Shown here in pieces: positions 1-11,252 of a stretch of DNA of 64,000 bases. Below the pieces are notes generated by a model, which had not been told where the DNA came from, did no database searches, and worked only from the letters and a program-made list of their open reading frames with translations. Source of the DNA: Candidatus Syntrophocurvum alkaliphilum (GTDB taxonomy: Bacteria > Bacillota > Syntrophomonadia > Syntrophomonadales > Syntrophomonadaceae); NCBI RefSeq assembly GCF_009734445.1, contig NZ_CP046457.1, positions 2,164,001 to 2,228,000 on the forward strand, read 5' to 3'. Within the stretch, counting starts at the first letter, position 1; every line of letters begins with the position of its first letter. A program made the translations under genes and the position numbers.

Positions 1-783
1 TTTGAATTAAACAGTAATAGAAACTTTACTTTTAATGATGGAAGTATTGTTATAAGAAATGGCCGCTTGCAAGATACCTATGCTCTGAATGCTAATTCTG
101 ATGTATTAGTAGTAGCAGATGGTCGAGGTTTAGATAGAATGGCAGGTATTGTGTACGTTTACAATGAAGATATTAATAATTCAAATATCGGTCAACGCTA
201 TCTATACTCAGGTAGACTAGATCAAATAATAGAGGATAGAGTTTGGTTAGAAGATTACTTTATTTTAAATCAAAACGAGTGGGAATCCTTCTCTGATACT
301 AAAGAGCTATTTTATGATAATGATACTAGTATCTACGATTTAGAAGATGGAAGGTTTATTACTCCGAAGGAATTTGTAAGTGGAGACTATTCAATGTCTT
401 CCACGAAAGACCATCATGAAGATTGTGATAGAGGTGAACTAAAAGACTGGTACGGCTATGTATATACTGATGGTGATCGCATAGCTGCTATAAGTGTACA
501 AAAGGATATGGATTCATTATTAAGACAGAGGGTAACAAATGGAATAGTATCTAGCATCGAAGATGACCCAACAGTGGGTTGGAATATAGTTCTTAGAAAC
601 AGTAATGATTGGAGTAATTACAGATCGCAGTGGATGCCTAAAAACTCTGATTTAAGAATAAATATTGATTCAGCAGCAATTATTAAAAATGGTAGTTTAA
701 TAAAGCCACAAGAGATTAATTCATCAGACCGCTTATATGTAGTAAGGGATGATTTTAGGGCTAAAGTTGTTATTGTTAAGTAG
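1..783 (+). CDS. C-terminal part of an unidentified protein (5' end outside window)
   Basis: The reading frame is open from base 1 to a TAG stop at 781-783, so the gene starts upstream of the window; the TTG near 67 is only an internal leucine codon. The visible 260 residues are rich in Asp, Asn, Ser and aromatic residues and contain short beta-rich stretches, but I recognise no catalytic motif or domain. The stop is 22 bases before the start of an SLH surface protein, so the two are probably co-transcribed and this may be part of a larger secreted or surface protein whose N-terminus is missing here. Function unknown. Confidence 0.8.
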   Translation, partial: FELNSNRNFTFNDGSIVIRNGRLQDTYALNANSDVLVVADGRGLDRMAGIVYVYNEDINNSNIGQRYLYSGRLDQIIEDRVWLEDYFILNQNEWESFSDTKELFYDNDTSIYDLEDGRFITPKEFVSGDYSMSSTKDHHEDCDRGELKDWYGYVYTDGDRIAAISVQKDMDSLLRQRVTNGIVSSIEDDPTVGWNIVLRNSNDWSNYRSQWMPKNSDLRINIDSAAIIKNGSLIKPQEINSSDRLYVVRDDFRAKVVIVK

Positions 784-805
784 AGTTGTTGAAAGGGAGA
801 GTGCA

Positions 806-2305
806 GTGAGAAAATTTCTAGCTTTGATTTTAATAATTGGATTAATAATTATCCCAATGCCATTAGTAGCAGCTCCGTTAGGATTTTCCGGAGGGGTTAA
901 TGATGAGTATGAGTATTCAGAGGTTATATTCATATCTGGCGAACCTATTAAAATGACAGGTACTTACACTAAAAATGAAAGAATGCGCGGTGAAGAAAAA
1001 TCTATTAATTATCGTTTTAATCTAAGTGCAGAGGATAGATCTATAGATGCAAGTTTAGACAGAAGGGCAACTTATACCATTACATATAAAGAGCATAGTG
1101 ATAAAGGACAAACTATAGCGGATACTGAAGCTACTACAATGCGTGAAACCATTAATATTGGCTCAGACCGTTATGTTTTAGATGATTATCAGTTTTCCAA
1201 GTCAGAAGTTATAGATAATCGTCCCGCAGCTGATTTTTATTCGGGTACTTTGAATGCTAGAAAAACTTATGATATTAATCGAGGAGAAGGTAGGGCTGTA
1301 ATAGAAACTAGTGGTGGAACTGTAGGTTATGAAAATTTTTGGGGTTCAACGGAAACTCAGATAATAGACTACATTGTTAATGTAGAAAGGGAAATAGAAG
1401 GCGAAGATGATGAAGATGAAGGGCAAACAGTAAAATGGGATGGTACATATAATGTAAGTGTATCAGATAGTATGAGTAAAAGTATCCGTTATTCAGATAA
1501 TCAAGCAACTCACTCAACTTTTGACGGTGGACACATGAGAGTAACTAACAGTGAAATGGTTTCACGTTATGAGTACAATCTACCACGAATGAACGACAAT
1601 ATACCTAATAATAATTCTAGAATTCGGGGAGAAATAGAACTAGATAAGCAAAAACTGCCTAAAATTGAGCGGTTAATATTACCTAAATTCAGGGATATAG
1701 GAGGGCATTGGGCAGAAGAAGATATAAAAAAATTATATTCATTAGATGTATTTAAGGATGATTCACAGTTTTTCTTACCCGATGTTCCCATGAGTAGGAT
1801 GGATTTTACTAGAGCAATAATAAGGTCATGTGATATTGAAATAGAGGATCCTGAAGAGAATACTAGGTTTAGGCGTCAAGAAGAGCCTGAAGAGTCACCA
1901 TTTGTAGATATACAAACTGAAGATAGTAATTATTTATATGTAAGAGAAGCTCTGAATAGAGGAATTATAAATGGAGTTTCTGAAGAAAGGTTTGATCCAG
2001 ATGGTGAGCTAACTAGAGCGCAAGCAATAGTTATATTGATAAGAGTATTAGGCTTTGAGCATAATGCACCTACACCGGGATACTATACTAATTTTAATGA
2101 TGATGCTCATATACCTGATTGGGCTAAAGATAGTATTTATGTTGCCAGTGAAATAGGATTGGTTCAAGGGGATAGTAATAATAGAATTAATCCTAATCAA
2201 ACCATGACTAGAGCAGAAGCATCAACAATGATAATAAGGTTTTTAAACTTCCTCGAAAGTGATTTACAGCAAGACTATAGAGAGCAAATTATATTATATA
2301 ATTAA
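806..2305 (+). CDS. Secreted SLH-domain surface protein
   Basis: The GTG at 806 follows a GAAAGGGAG ribosome binding site at 791-799 and opens directly into a signal peptide (Arg-Lys, a run of Leu/Ile, then Ala-Ala-Pro near residue 24); the open frame extends upstream but would bury the signal. About 499 residues. The middle is an acidic, beta-rich region without a recognised domain. The last 200 residues hold three SLH (S-layer homology) repeats, each with the typical pattern of aromatic/Asp start, hydrophobic helix and TRAE/TRAQ motif (for example LTRAQA and MTRAEA). SLH domains tie proteins to pyruvylated cell wall polymers, so this is probably a cell-surface protein. Confidence 0.85.
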   Translation: MRKFLALILIIGLIIIPMPLVAAPLGFSGGVNDEYEYSEVIFISGEPIKMTGTYTKNERMRGEEKSINYRFNLSAEDRSIDASLDRRATYTITYKEHSDKGQTIADTEATTMRETINIGSDRYVLDDYQFSKSEVIDNRPAADFYSGTLNARKTYDINRGEGRAVIETSGGTVGYENFWGSTETQIIDYIVNVEREIEGEDDEDEGQTVKWDGTYNVSVSDSMSKSIRYSDNQATHSTFDGGHMRVTNSEMVSRYEYNLPRMNDNIPNNNSRIRGEIELDKQKLPKIERLILPKFRDIGGHWAEEDIKKLYSLDVFKDDSQFFLPDVPMSRMDFTRAIIRSCDIEIEDPEENTRFRRQEEPEESPFVDIQTEDSNYLYVREALNRGIINGVSEERFDPDGELTRAQAIVILIRVLGFEHNAPTPGYYTNFNDDAHIPDWAKDSIYVASEIGLVQGDSNNRINPNQTMTRAEASTMIIRFLNFLESDLQQDYREQIILYN

Positions 2306-2600
2306 ATATTTATAAAAAACATTAGCAGAGATAACATTCATTGTATGACAATAGCAGAATGAAATCTCTGCTATAGTACATAGTTATAACTTTTTCAGTA
2401 GAGTCAATACTGAAGGTGTTTAAATGACTTGTATTACTTGGCAAGTATATGGGGAAACTAGAAGAAGAAAGTGGGAGCAAATAAAAATTTTTGAATTATT
2501 TTGTTTATTTGCTTTTCGAGTTATAATATTAAAGATAAAATCTAAATAGATAATCCTTTTACCTTAATAAAAGGATTGCTATAATGTGTATTTGAGGTAA
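2306..2600. other. Intergenic region with two hairpins
   Basis: About 295 bases between convergent genes. AGCAGAGAT near 2325 pairs with ATCTCTGCT near 2366, with a second shorter stem (ATTC/GAAT) inside, and AATCCTTTT (about 2551) pairs with AAAAGGATT (about 2568). Neither has a clean U-run, so they are only tentative terminators for the flanking convergent genes. A 41-codon open frame at 2424-2549 is present but unconvincing. Confidence 0.4.
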
Positions 2601-2945
2601 CTATACGGAGGCATTATTTCTTTTTAAAATTTTAAAAGCATCTAAAGCTTTATTTTTGTCAGTTATAACTGTAAGAAGATAAGAATAACTGCCACCGCTA
2701 TTATTTCCAGCCATACTACTTGACAAATGGCTTCCCATCAAAGATTTATTCTGGTAAGTGCTATAACTTGTAGCTGAAGAAAGATTTTCTAAATTATAAT
2801 AAGTGTTTACATCAGGGTGATTAGATATATTGTTTATTTGTATATCAGTATAGCCCTGTTGTTTTAGTTCATCTATAGCTTTTGAAGCATCAGAATATGT
2901 TGTGAAATAAGCTAATAGAGATCTTTCGCCTATATTTAGTTGCAT
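2601..2945 (-). CDS. YflT-like general stress domain protein
   Basis: A 114-residue soluble protein. The N-terminal third (alternating strand, then helix with DASKAIDELKQQGY, then strand IQINNIS) resembles the YflT/heat-induced stress domain in which a short helix follows a beta strand; the C-terminal part repeats a similar pattern (LLTVITDKNKALDAF). The middle is low-complexity Ser/Asn/Gly. I start it at the ATG at 2945 because GGTGAT lies four bases upstream; the ATG at 2957 overlaps that ribosome binding site. Divergent from argS. The biochemical role of this family is not known, and the assignment rests on pattern only. Confidence 0.6.
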   Translation of the reverse strand: MQLNIGERSLLAYFTTYSDASKAIDELKQQGYTDIQINNISNHPDVNTYYNLENLSSATSYSTYQNKSLMGSHLSSSMAGNNSGGSYSYLLTVITDKNKALDAFKILKRNNASV

Positions 2946-3018
2946 TTTTATCACCATCCTTTAGTTATAGCTTTACCAAAAAATATTTAAATATAATTAA
3001 AAGTTAAGGAGGGTTAAA

Positions 3019-4701
3019 TTGAATCCAATTCAAGAAATAAAAAGAGAAATCTCAAACAAAATTATAAATGCTTTAAAAACAGCTAAAAGCGAAGATCTAT
3101 TAAACTTTGAAACAATCCCGGAATTTGTAATAGAAGTGCCAAGAGACAAAGAGCATGGAGATTTTGCGGTAAATGTTGCAATGCTTTTAGCGCGCCAGGC
3201 TAAAATGGCACCTCGAAAAATAGCTGAAATTTTAGTACAAAAAATTAATATTGAAAGCAATTCCCATATAGCAAAAGTAGAAATAGCAGGTGCAGGTTTT
3301 ATTAACTTTTTCCTTAATAATAATTGGCTATATTCTGTGCCTAAAACGGTATTGAATATGGGGGAACAATATGGGAAAAATGAGAACAAAACAAAAAAAG
3401 TACAGGTAGAATTTGTTAGTGCTAATCCAACCGGTAATTTGCATATGGGAAATGCGCGTGGTGGTGCAATAGGAGATACTTTAGCTAATGTACTAGAAAG
3501 AGCTGGCTATGAGGTTGAGCGCGAATTTTATATCAATGATGCGGGAAACCAAATAGAAATATTTACAAATTCATTAGAGGCTCGTTACTATCAACTTTTA
3601 GGATATGATGTTAAGTTTCCTGAAGAAGGGTATGCTGGTCAAGACGTAGTAGATACAGTGCGAAATATTATAAAAATGTACGGAGACAAGCTTGTCGAAT
3701 TAGATGCAGATACTAGACGTAAATCCATAACAGAATTTGCCCTGGAAGAGAAAATAAGCTATATAAAAGAAACATTAGAAAAGTTTGGCATTAAATATGA
3801 TGTCTGGTTTAGTGAAAAAGAATTACATGAAAATAAAAAAATAGATGAAGTTATAAGCTACTTAAAAAGCAAAGAATATATTTACGACAATGAAGGTGCT
3901 TTATGGTTTAAGTCTACAAAATTTGGAGATGAAAAAGATGAAGTTGTTATTAGAGCAAATGGTGTACCCACATATTTTGCTGCTGATATTGCATACCATA
4001 TAAATAAATTTGAAAGAGGCTTTAACTGGGTAATAAATATATGGGGTGCTGATCATCATGGACATGTTGCTCGAATGAAGGGAGCTGTTGAGGCCGTAGG
4101 CTATAATCCAGAGCAATTAGACATTGTGTTAATGCAATTGGTTAGACTTTATCGCAACGGTGAAATTGTTCGCATGTCAAAAAGAACAGGAACCTTAATA
4201 ACACTAGATGAATTAATAGACGAAGTTGGTAAAGATGCAGCTAGATTTTTCTTTGTAATGAGAAGTCCAGATAGTCATCTAGATTTTGATCTTGAATTAG
4301 CTAGAAAACAAAGCCAGGAAAACCCCGTTTATTATGTACAGTATGCTCATGCTAGAATATGTAGCATTTTTAGACAGGCTGATAATATTGGGGTGAAGTT
4401 AAAACCTATAGAAAACATAAGCTTTGAACTATTAAAAGAGGAAGAAGAACTAAACTTACTTAGAAAAATATCTGATTTTCCTGAAGAAATAGAAGCTTCA
4501 GCACGTTCTTTAGCCCCTCATAAAATTGCTAGATATGTTTTAGATTTAGCAGCCTTATTTCATAGCTTTTATAACAATCACCGAGTTCTTAGTGAAAACG
4601 AAGAGCTTCAAGATGCTCGTTTGATGTTAATGAATATAACTAGAATAACAATAAAAAATTCGCTAGATATATTAGGGGTAAATGCTCCTGAACAAATGTA
4701 G
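3019..4701 (+). CDS. argS: Arginyl-tRNA synthetase
   Basis: Charges tRNA-Arg with arginine using ATP. The 560-residue length is usual for bacterial ArgS. The N-terminal Arg-tRNA synthetase additional domain is followed by the class I signature [16 protein letters not shown] (HMGN at about residues 142-145) and the KMSKS counterpart RMSKRTG at about 385-391; the C-terminal DALR anticodon-binding helices end the protein. The start is TTG, six bases after AAGGAGGG (3006-3013). Its stop overlaps the ribosome binding site of the next gene, so argS and the delta-like gene are very likely co-transcribed. Confidence 0.97.
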   Translation: MNPIQEIKREISNKIINALKTAKSEDLLNFETIPEFVIEVPRDKEHGDFAVNVAMLLARQAKMAPRKIAEILVQKINIESNSHIAKVEIAGAGFINFFLNNNWLYSVPKTVLNMGEQYGKNENKTKKVQVEFVSANPTGNLHMGNARGGAIGDTLANVLERAGYEVEREFYINDAGNQIEIFTNSLEARYYQLLGYDVKFPEEGYAGQDVVDTVRNIIKMYGDKLVELDADTRRKSITEFALEEKISYIKETLEKFGIKYDVWFSEKELHENKKIDEVISYLKSKEYIYDNEGALWFKSTKFGDEKDEVVIRANGVPTYFAADIAYHINKFERGFNWVINIWGADHHGHVARMKGAVEAVGYNPEQLDIVLMQLVRLYRNGEIVRMSKRTGTLITLDELIDEVGKDAARFFFVMRSPDSHLDFDLELARKQSQENPVYYVQYAHARICSIFRQADNIGVKLKPIENISFELLKEEEELNLLRKISDFPEEIEASARSLAPHKIARYVLDLAALFHSFYNNHRVLSENEELQDARLMLMNITRITIKNSLDILGVNAPEQM

Positions 4702-4712
4702 GAGGGATTAGA

Positions 4713-4937
4713 ATGATTATAAGCAAAAAAAGTGAAGCAGATTGGGCAGTTGAGATACTTAGAGAGAAAAAAGAAGCCATGTTTTATAGAGATTTGATTT
4801 TAGAAATAACTAAAAAAATGGAGCGTAAAGTCGATGACTTTACCTTAACATCAATTCATACAAGACTAAATCTTGATAATAGATTAGTTTATCAAGGTGA
4901 AGGTTATTGGTACTATGATAATAATAAAGTGAGATAG
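4713..4937 (+). CDS. rpoE: Short RNA polymerase delta-like (HARE-HTH) protein
   Basis: A 74-residue protein that matches only the N-terminal winged-helix (HARE-HTH) part of the RNA polymerase delta subunit: an initial helix with EILREKKEAMFYRDLI, a second helical segment, and the aromatic wing ending in GYWYYD. In Bacillus delta is about 173 residues with a long acidic tail; here the protein stops straight after the folded domain. The place just before pyrG is where rpoE sits in Bacilli, which supports the call. Ribosome binding site AGGAGGG overlaps the argS stop. Whether the tail-less form binds polymerase cannot be read from sequence. Confidence 0.7.
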   Translation: MIISKKSEADWAVEILREKKEAMFYRDLILEITKKMERKVDDFTLTSIHTRLNLDNRLVYQGEGYWYYDNNKVR

Positions 4938-4955
4938 GAGTGTTAATATAAAAGA

Positions 4956-5594
4956 ATGAAAATTGAATGGTTAGGACATGCATCTTTTTATATACAAACT
5001 AATGGAAAGAGAATAACTACTGATCCTTTTGATGAAAGATTAGGTTATCCAGTATATGGTTTAGAGTCTGACTTAGTTACTATAAGTCATGAGCATTGGG
5101 ACCATAATGCAGATTATGCAGTTAAAGGTAGTCCTATAGTTGTTAGAAAAGATGGAATTTCTAAATTTGATGATATGAGTATTACAGTACAAGGTTTCCA
5201 ATCATATCATGATAAAGTTAAAGGACAAGCTCGAGGATTCAATACTATATATAAAATTTCATCTGAAGATATTGAAGTTTTGCATTTAGGTGATCTAGGA
5301 CATCTATTGACAAAAGAGGAAGTAATTCAGATTGGTAATGTGGATATACTTCTTATACCAGTAGGTGGTACATATACAATAGATGCTAATGAAGCATATG
5401 AATTAGTTAATTTTATTAATCCTAAAGTAGTTATCCCAATGCATTTTAAAACGCCACATTTAAAACTAGATATTGACTATGTAGAAAAATTTATTCAAAA
5501 ATACAACAAAGTTATTAAAAAACCATATCTAGAAGTTAGCAAAAATGATATAAGTGATGAAATGCAAATTATAGTTTTAGATTATTTAATTTAA
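4956..5594 (+). CDS. Metal-dependent hydrolase, UPF0173 / metallo-beta-lactamase fold
   Basis: A 212-residue member of the YtkL/UPF0173 branch of the metallo-beta-lactamase superfamily. The opening MKIEWLGHASFYI and the metal motif SHEHWDHN (the HxHxDH equivalent) at about residues 46-53 are visible; later metal ligands are likely in LHLGDLGH and in PMHFKTPH. The substrate of this family is not established. It sits 18 bases after the delta-like gene and 59 bases before pyrG, interrupting the classical rpoE-pyrG pair but staying in the same transcription direction. Confidence 0.85.
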   Translation: MKIEWLGHASFYIQTNGKRITTDPFDERLGYPVYGLESDLVTISHEHWDHNADYAVKGSPIVVRKDGISKFDDMSITVQGFQSYHDKVKGQARGFNTIYKISSEDIEVLHLGDLGHLLTKEEVIQIGNVDILLIPVGGTYTIDANEAYELVNFINPKVVIPMHFKTPHLKLDIDYVEKFIQKYNKVIKKPYLEVSKNDISDEMQIIVLDYLI

Positions 5595-5650
5595 TTTTTT
5601 TTGATTTTCAAGTGTTTGTAACAATTAGTTTTGGGAAAGAGAGGGGCTAG

Positions 5651-7255
<1,605 letters not shown>

Positions 7256-7280
7256 CATAAAATTAAATAGGCTATATTGT

Positions 7281-7329
7281 AAGAGGATATATGCTTAATT
7301 TGTAAGCAGTATCCTCTTTGTATTTTTCT
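7281..7329 (+). terminator. Terminator after pyrG
   Basis: AAGAGGATA (7281-7289) pairs with TATCCTCTT (7310-7318), with an inner GCTT/AAGC extension, followed by a T-rich run. Confidence 0.75.
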
Positions 7330-7422
7330 AAGCTGTGTAAATAGGTCTTGTATATAATCACTTCTAATATAACCACTCTAATTAACTTAGAGCTCCATAT
7401 AAAAATATATCAAAATTTTAAC

Positions 7423-7470
7423 ATCCAATTACCAAAAACAACCAATACTGGTAATTGGATATTTTTTTAT
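7423..7470 (+). terminator. Strong intrinsic terminator or attenuator upstream of the FemAB gene
   Basis: ATCCAATTACC (7423-7433) pairs perfectly over 11 bp with GGTAATTGGAT (7450-7460) and is followed directly by ATTTTTTTAT. It lies 43 bases before the next start codon and about 95 bases after an already adequate pyrG terminator, so it may be an attenuator in the leader of the FemAB-alr operon rather than a second pyrG terminator. I see no T-box or recognisable riboswitch core in the short leader. Confidence 0.8.
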
Positions 7471-7512
7471 AAACTGGTGAGACTATATAAGAAAAATATA
7501 AGGGAGAAATCT

Positions 7513-8571
7513 ATGTTTAATACACGAATTATAGATGAAAAAGAAAGAGTAAGGTTTAATGAATTTATACATAGCCATCCTAAAGGACACTTTCTACAAA
7601 CTTATGAATGGGGACAAGTAAAAAAAGCTATGGGCTGGACTCCATTACCATTAGTTTTAGAGGAAGATGAGCAAATTAGAGGTGCATTACTTATTTTAAA
7701 AAGAGATTTACCTATTCCTGGTATTGCCAGGTCAATTTTTTATTCCCCTAGAGGGCCAGTTGTTGATATAGATAATGAAGAATTATGTAAAATTTTATTT
7801 GATGGCGCTAAAAGGGTGGCAGATGATCATGGTGCAATTTTTTTAAAGATAGATCCAGATGTAGAAAGTTCAAATGGTCGTTTTCAACAGATATTAATGA
7901 ATAGAGCGTTTAAAAAAAATGAGACGGGATTAGATTTTGAAGGGGTGCAACCCAATTATGTTTTTAGGCTTGATATTACTCCGTCAGAAGAAAATTTACT
8001 TAAAAATATGCATTCTAAGACACGCTATAATATTAGACTAGCTAAAAAAAGAGGGGTAAAGATAAAAGAAGCTGAGAGTAAAGAAGACCTTCTGGTTTTT
8101 TATTCTATTTTAGAAGAAACTGCAAAAAGAGATAAGTTTCTTATAAGAGGCTATGAATATTTTGAAATAATTTGGGATCAAATGATAGAAAATAACTATG
8201 CGAAAATATTTTTTGCTGAATATGAAGGTACGACAATCTCAGCCTCATTAGCTTTAATATTGGGAAATAAAGTTTGGTATTTATATGGTGCATCTAGTAA
8301 TGAATATCGTAATGTTATGCCAAACTATTTGATTCAGTGGGAAATGATAAGGTGGGCAAAAGAACAAGGCTGTTCAATTTATGATTTTCGAGGGGTGTCA
8401 GGAGATTTAGATGAGAGTAATCCTCTTTATGGTTTATATAGGTTTAAAAAGGGCTTTAATGGCGACCTAGTTGAGTTTGTTGGTGAATGGGACAGGGTTT
8501 ATTCTCCGTTTTTTTATTTTCTTTGGAGAAATGTACTACCTCTATACTTAAAAATAACTAGGAGGAATTAG
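7513..8571 (+). CDS. FemAB-family aminoacyltransferase (peptidoglycan branch formation)
   Basis: A 352-residue protein with two GNAT-like halves typical of FemA/FemB/FemX, which add amino acids from aminoacyl-tRNA to lipid II or peptidoglycan. Visible family features are HFLQTYEWGQVKKAMGW near the start, SKTRYNIRLAKKRGVKI in the middle and YDFRGVSGDLDESNPLYGLYRFKKGF near the end. The ATG at 7513 follows AGGGAG by six bases; the open frame extends back to 7348 but runs through the terminator hairpin, so that extension is not coding. Next to alanine racemase, which fits a cell wall role. The amino acid added is not predictable. Confidence 0.85.
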   Translation: MFNTRIIDEKERVRFNEFIHSHPKGHFLQTYEWGQVKKAMGWTPLPLVLEEDEQIRGALLILKRDLPIPGIARSIFYSPRGPVVDIDNEELCKILFDGAKRVADDHGAIFLKIDPDVESSNGRFQQILMNRAFKKNETGLDFEGVQPNYVFRLDITPSEENLLKNMHSKTRYNIRLAKKRGVKIKEAESKEDLLVFYSILEETAKRDKFLIRGYEYFEIIWDQMIENNYAKIFFAEYEGTTISASLALILGNKVWYLYGASSNEYRNVMPNYLIQWEMIRWAKEQGCSIYDFRGVSGDLDESNPLYGLYRFKKGFNGDLVEFVGEWDRVYSPFFYFLWRNVLPLYLKITRRN

Positions 8572-8579
8572 ATAGCCAT

Positions 8580-9743
8580 ATGTTATCTAACAAATGGATA
8601 GAAATAGATTCTGATGCTATAAAAAACAATTTAGAGCAAATTAGATTTCGTCTTGCAAATAAAGCAAAATTAATAGCTGTAGTAAAAGCTAATGCCTATG
8701 GACATGGACTAGTTGAAACAGCCCAAATTTTAAGTGAAAACGGAGTAGATTTTTTTGCTGTAACTTACTTAGATGAAGCTTTGGAGCTTAGAAAAGCAAA
8801 TATAAAAGGAGACATTCTAATTTTTAGTCCACTTATTGATAAACAAAATATAAAGGAAGCTATTAAACACAAGTTAACATTAAGTATAACATCATTATGG
8901 GATGCTCAAATGATATCTAAATTAGTAATGTATGATAATTTAGTGAAAGTGCACATAAAATTAGATACAGGACTAGGACGTTTTGGATTTTCATTAAAAG
9001 AAACTAAAGAAATTTGCGATACATTAAAGGAAAATAGCAATATACATATAGAAGGAATATATACCCATATGGCAGAAGGTGGGTTGAAAAAATCCTCATA
9101 TACCAAAAAGCAGTATAGACAATTTACAGAAGCTATAAGAAAATTAGAAGTAGAGGAAAACCTTACCTTTAATCTTAAGCATTGTGCTAATAGTGCTGTT
9201 TTTTTAAATTATGAAGAGATGTGGCTTGATGCTGTAAGGATAGGTACATTAATTTCAGGGCAATTACCAGTCGGGGTGAAAGATAACAGCATAGAATTAG
9301 TTGATCCTTATGTATTTAAAACAAAAGTTATAGCAATTAAACAGCTTGAGCGTGGAAAAACGATTGGTTACTTTAGGTCATATAAATTAACTAAAAATGC
9401 CAAAATTGCAGTTATTCCAGTAGGATTTAATGACGGACTTGCAGTGGATGTAGTTAATAAGCCTATGAGTATTTTCGATATTTTAAAAGGTACTATTAAA
9501 CAAATTCTACGGTATTTTCATTTTTGGCCTGTTTGTCTTTATGCAAAAATTAATGGATGTACATACCCTATACGTGGGAAAGTTTTTATGCAAATGGCAT
9601 TAATTGAAATACCGATTAACCACGAAGTTAAATTAGGGAACATAGTGGAGGTTCCAATAAGAAAAACTATAGCATCGTCTCAGATTCAACGAATAATAAT
9701 TAATGATAGAAAAAGCCGTTTTAAGAAAGGAGCGATATCTTGA
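8580..9743 (+). CDS. alr: Alanine racemase
   Basis: A PLP enzyme that interconverts L- and D-alanine for peptidoglycan. 387 residues, usual length. The PLP lysine motif AVVKANAYGHG is at residues 33-43 (Lys36). The tyrosine base is probably in GYFRSY (after KTI), followed by the IPVGFNDG segment, and a C-terminal GKVFMQMALIEIP corresponds to the common CMDQ strand. The segment around residues 295-325 carries a hydrophobic insertion (ILKGTIKQILRYFHFWPVC) that is longer than in typical Alr. AGGAGG lies 14 bases upstream of the ATG, a rather long spacing. Overlaps sppA by four bases. Confidence 0.88.
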   Translation: MLSNKWIEIDSDAIKNNLEQIRFRLANKAKLIAVVKANAYGHGLVETAQILSENGVDFFAVTYLDEALELRKANIKGDILIFSPLIDKQNIKEAIKHKLTLSITSLWDAQMISKLVMYDNLVKVHIKLDTGLGRFGFSLKETKEICDTLKENSNIHIEGIYTHMAEGGLKKSSYTKKQYRQFTEAIRKLEVEENLTFNLKHCANSAVFLNYEEMWLDAVRIGTLISGQLPVGVKDNSIELVDPYVFKTKVIAIKQLERGKTIGYFRSYKLTKNAKIAVIPVGFNDGLAVDVVNKPMSIFDILKGTIKQILRYFHFWPVCLYAKINGCTYPIRGKVFMQMALIEIPINHEVKLGNIVEVPIRKTIASSQIQRIIINDRKSRFKKGAIS

Positions 9744-10633
9744 AAAAGAACTTAGTTGTGGGTGTTGTAATAGTATTTTTAGTATTGATGGGGGCTTTAG
9801 CTGTTTTTGGGGATAGAACTCAAACAGCTCAAACTGGTACGGGAGATACTATTGCAGTTATAGAAATTGAGGGCATGATAACTGGTAGCAACGTGGGTAG
9901 TCTAATTGGTACTCAACCTAGTACAGTAAGAAGTATATCATCTGCTATTAGGCAAGCTAAGACTCGAGATGATGTTAAGGCTGTTGTATTACGCATAAAT
10001 AGTCCAGGTGGTACAGCAGGAGCTTCTCAAGAAATAGGGATTGAGCTTGATAAACTAAGAGATAGCGGAAAGCCAGTTATAACATCAATGGGTGATGTTT
10101 GTGCTTCTGGAGGGTATTGGTTAGCATCAAGTACGGACCATATAGTAGCTAATGGTACTACTATTACAGGAAGTATAGGTGTAATTATGGAAGTTACAAA
10201 TATGGAAGGATTATTTGAGATGCTAGGCATTGAAAGCGAAGTATTTAAAAGCGGAGAGTTTAAGGATATGGGTTCACCAACAAGAGAAATGACAAGTCCA
10301 GAAAGAGAACTTATACAAGGAATGATTGATGATACTTATGATCAATTCTTAGAACACGTAAAACAAGGTAGAGAAGGTCACATTGAAGAAGATGAGCTTT
10401 TAGCAATTGCTGATGGTAGGATATTTACAGGAAGGCAAGCTCATGAGTATGGGTTGGTTGATAGTTTGGGTAATTATTATGATGCTATAGAGGTTGCACG
10501 CGAATTAGCCGAAATTGAACCTGACCCAATGGTTGAAGTTTTAACAGAACAAGATTTTTGGGGTAGGTTTTTTACAATGTCTAAACTATTAGACATATTT
10601 GATGACAACAATTTTCCCGAACTAAGAATTTAA
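9740..10633 (+). CDS. sppA: Signal peptide peptidase SppA (short, Bacillus type)
   Basis: Membrane-anchored serine protease that clears leftover signal peptides. 297 residues; a single N-terminal membrane anchor (VVGVVIVFLVLMGALAVFG) precedes a ClpP-like S49 domain. The Ser-Lys dyad is visible: Ser123 in CASGGYW and Lys175 in SGEFKDMGSP, 52 residues apart as in the B. subtilis enzyme. The start is TTG at 9740 overlapping the alr stop, after AAAGGAG. Co-transcribed with alr and the following Yip1 gene. Confidence 0.92.
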   Translation: MKKNLVVGVVIVFLVLMGALAVFGDRTQTAQTGTGDTIAVIEIEGMITGSNVGSLIGTQPSTVRSISSAIRQAKTRDDVKAVVLRINSPGGTAGASQEIGIELDKLRDSGKPVITSMGDVCASGGYWLASSTDHIVANGTTITGSIGVIMEVTNMEGLFEMLGIESEVFKSGEFKDMGSPTREMTSPERELIQGMIDDTYDQFLEHVKQGREGHIEEDELLAIADGRIFTGRQAHEYGLVDSLGNYYDAIEVARELAEIEPDPMVEVLTEQDFWGRFFTMSKLLDIFDDNNFPELRI

Positions 10634-10650
10634 AATTAGGAGGTTGAGCA

Positions 10651-11250
10651 TTGTCTTTAACTGATAGATTGTATGGAATAATTTTTGAACCAGCAAAAAC
10701 GCTTAAAATAATTAGTGAGGAAAAACCTGTTTCACAAGCATTAATTGTATTTTTAGTGGTAATTATTTTTAATGCTGTGGTAAATCAGAGTATTGATAGT
10801 GTGGTTGGGAATAATAATGTTCATCAACTAGCAGCTATTCAAGATTTTGTTTGGATTTTTAGTTTATTTGCAATTATAATTGCGGTGGTATTATTGTTTG
10901 TTCAAGCCGGATTATATTCATTATTAGGAGATGTTATATATTCTCAACAAAATGGAAGAGGATTATTAGCTTCATTAAGTTTTGCTCATGTACCTGGTGT
11001 TTTGGGTCCAGCTTTATATTATGCAGGTGTTTTAGCCGGAATAAACTGGTTGGGTGCTATACTTTCACTAGCGGTATCTATTTGGGTACTTATATTGCAG
11101 GTATTAGCTGTTAGGGAATCACTAGGATTATATACCTATCAAGCTGTATTTATCTTCTTACTACCAGTGTTAGTGATGATTTTACTATTAGTTGTTATAT
11201 TAGTAGTGTTATTTTCAGTGTTACCATTAACAGGAATTAATCCATTTTAA
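10651..11250 (+). CDS. Yip1-domain integral membrane protein
   Basis: A 199-residue membrane protein with about five hydrophobic helices; starts with the soluble YGIIFEPAKTLKII segment that is typical of bacterial Yip1-domain proteins, which often carry an FxxPxxxxxxI motif before the first helix. The TTG start follows TAGGAGG. It ends 58 bases before spo0F. Function of the bacterial members is unknown; nothing in the sequence suggests a transporter motif. Confidence 0.75.
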   Translation: MSLTDRLYGIIFEPAKTLKIISEEKPVSQALIVFLVVIIFNAVVNQSIDSVVGNNNVHQLAAIQDFVWIFSLFAIIIAVVLLFVQAGLYSLLGDVIYSQQNGRGLLASLSFAHVPGVLGPALYYAGVLAGINWLGAILSLAVSIWVLILQVLAVRESLGLYTYQAVFIFLLPVLVMILLLVVILVVLFSVLPLTGINPF

Positions 11251-11252
11251 GA

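Noticed and set aside
2424-2549. 41-codon open frame with AAGGTG five bases upstream of ATG
   Set aside because: Composition is not protein-like, no family, lies between hairpins, and ribosome binding site is poor.
7348-7512. Longer N-terminus for the FemAB protein
   Set aside because: It would translate through a strong terminator hairpin, and a good ribosome binding site and ATG exist at 7513.
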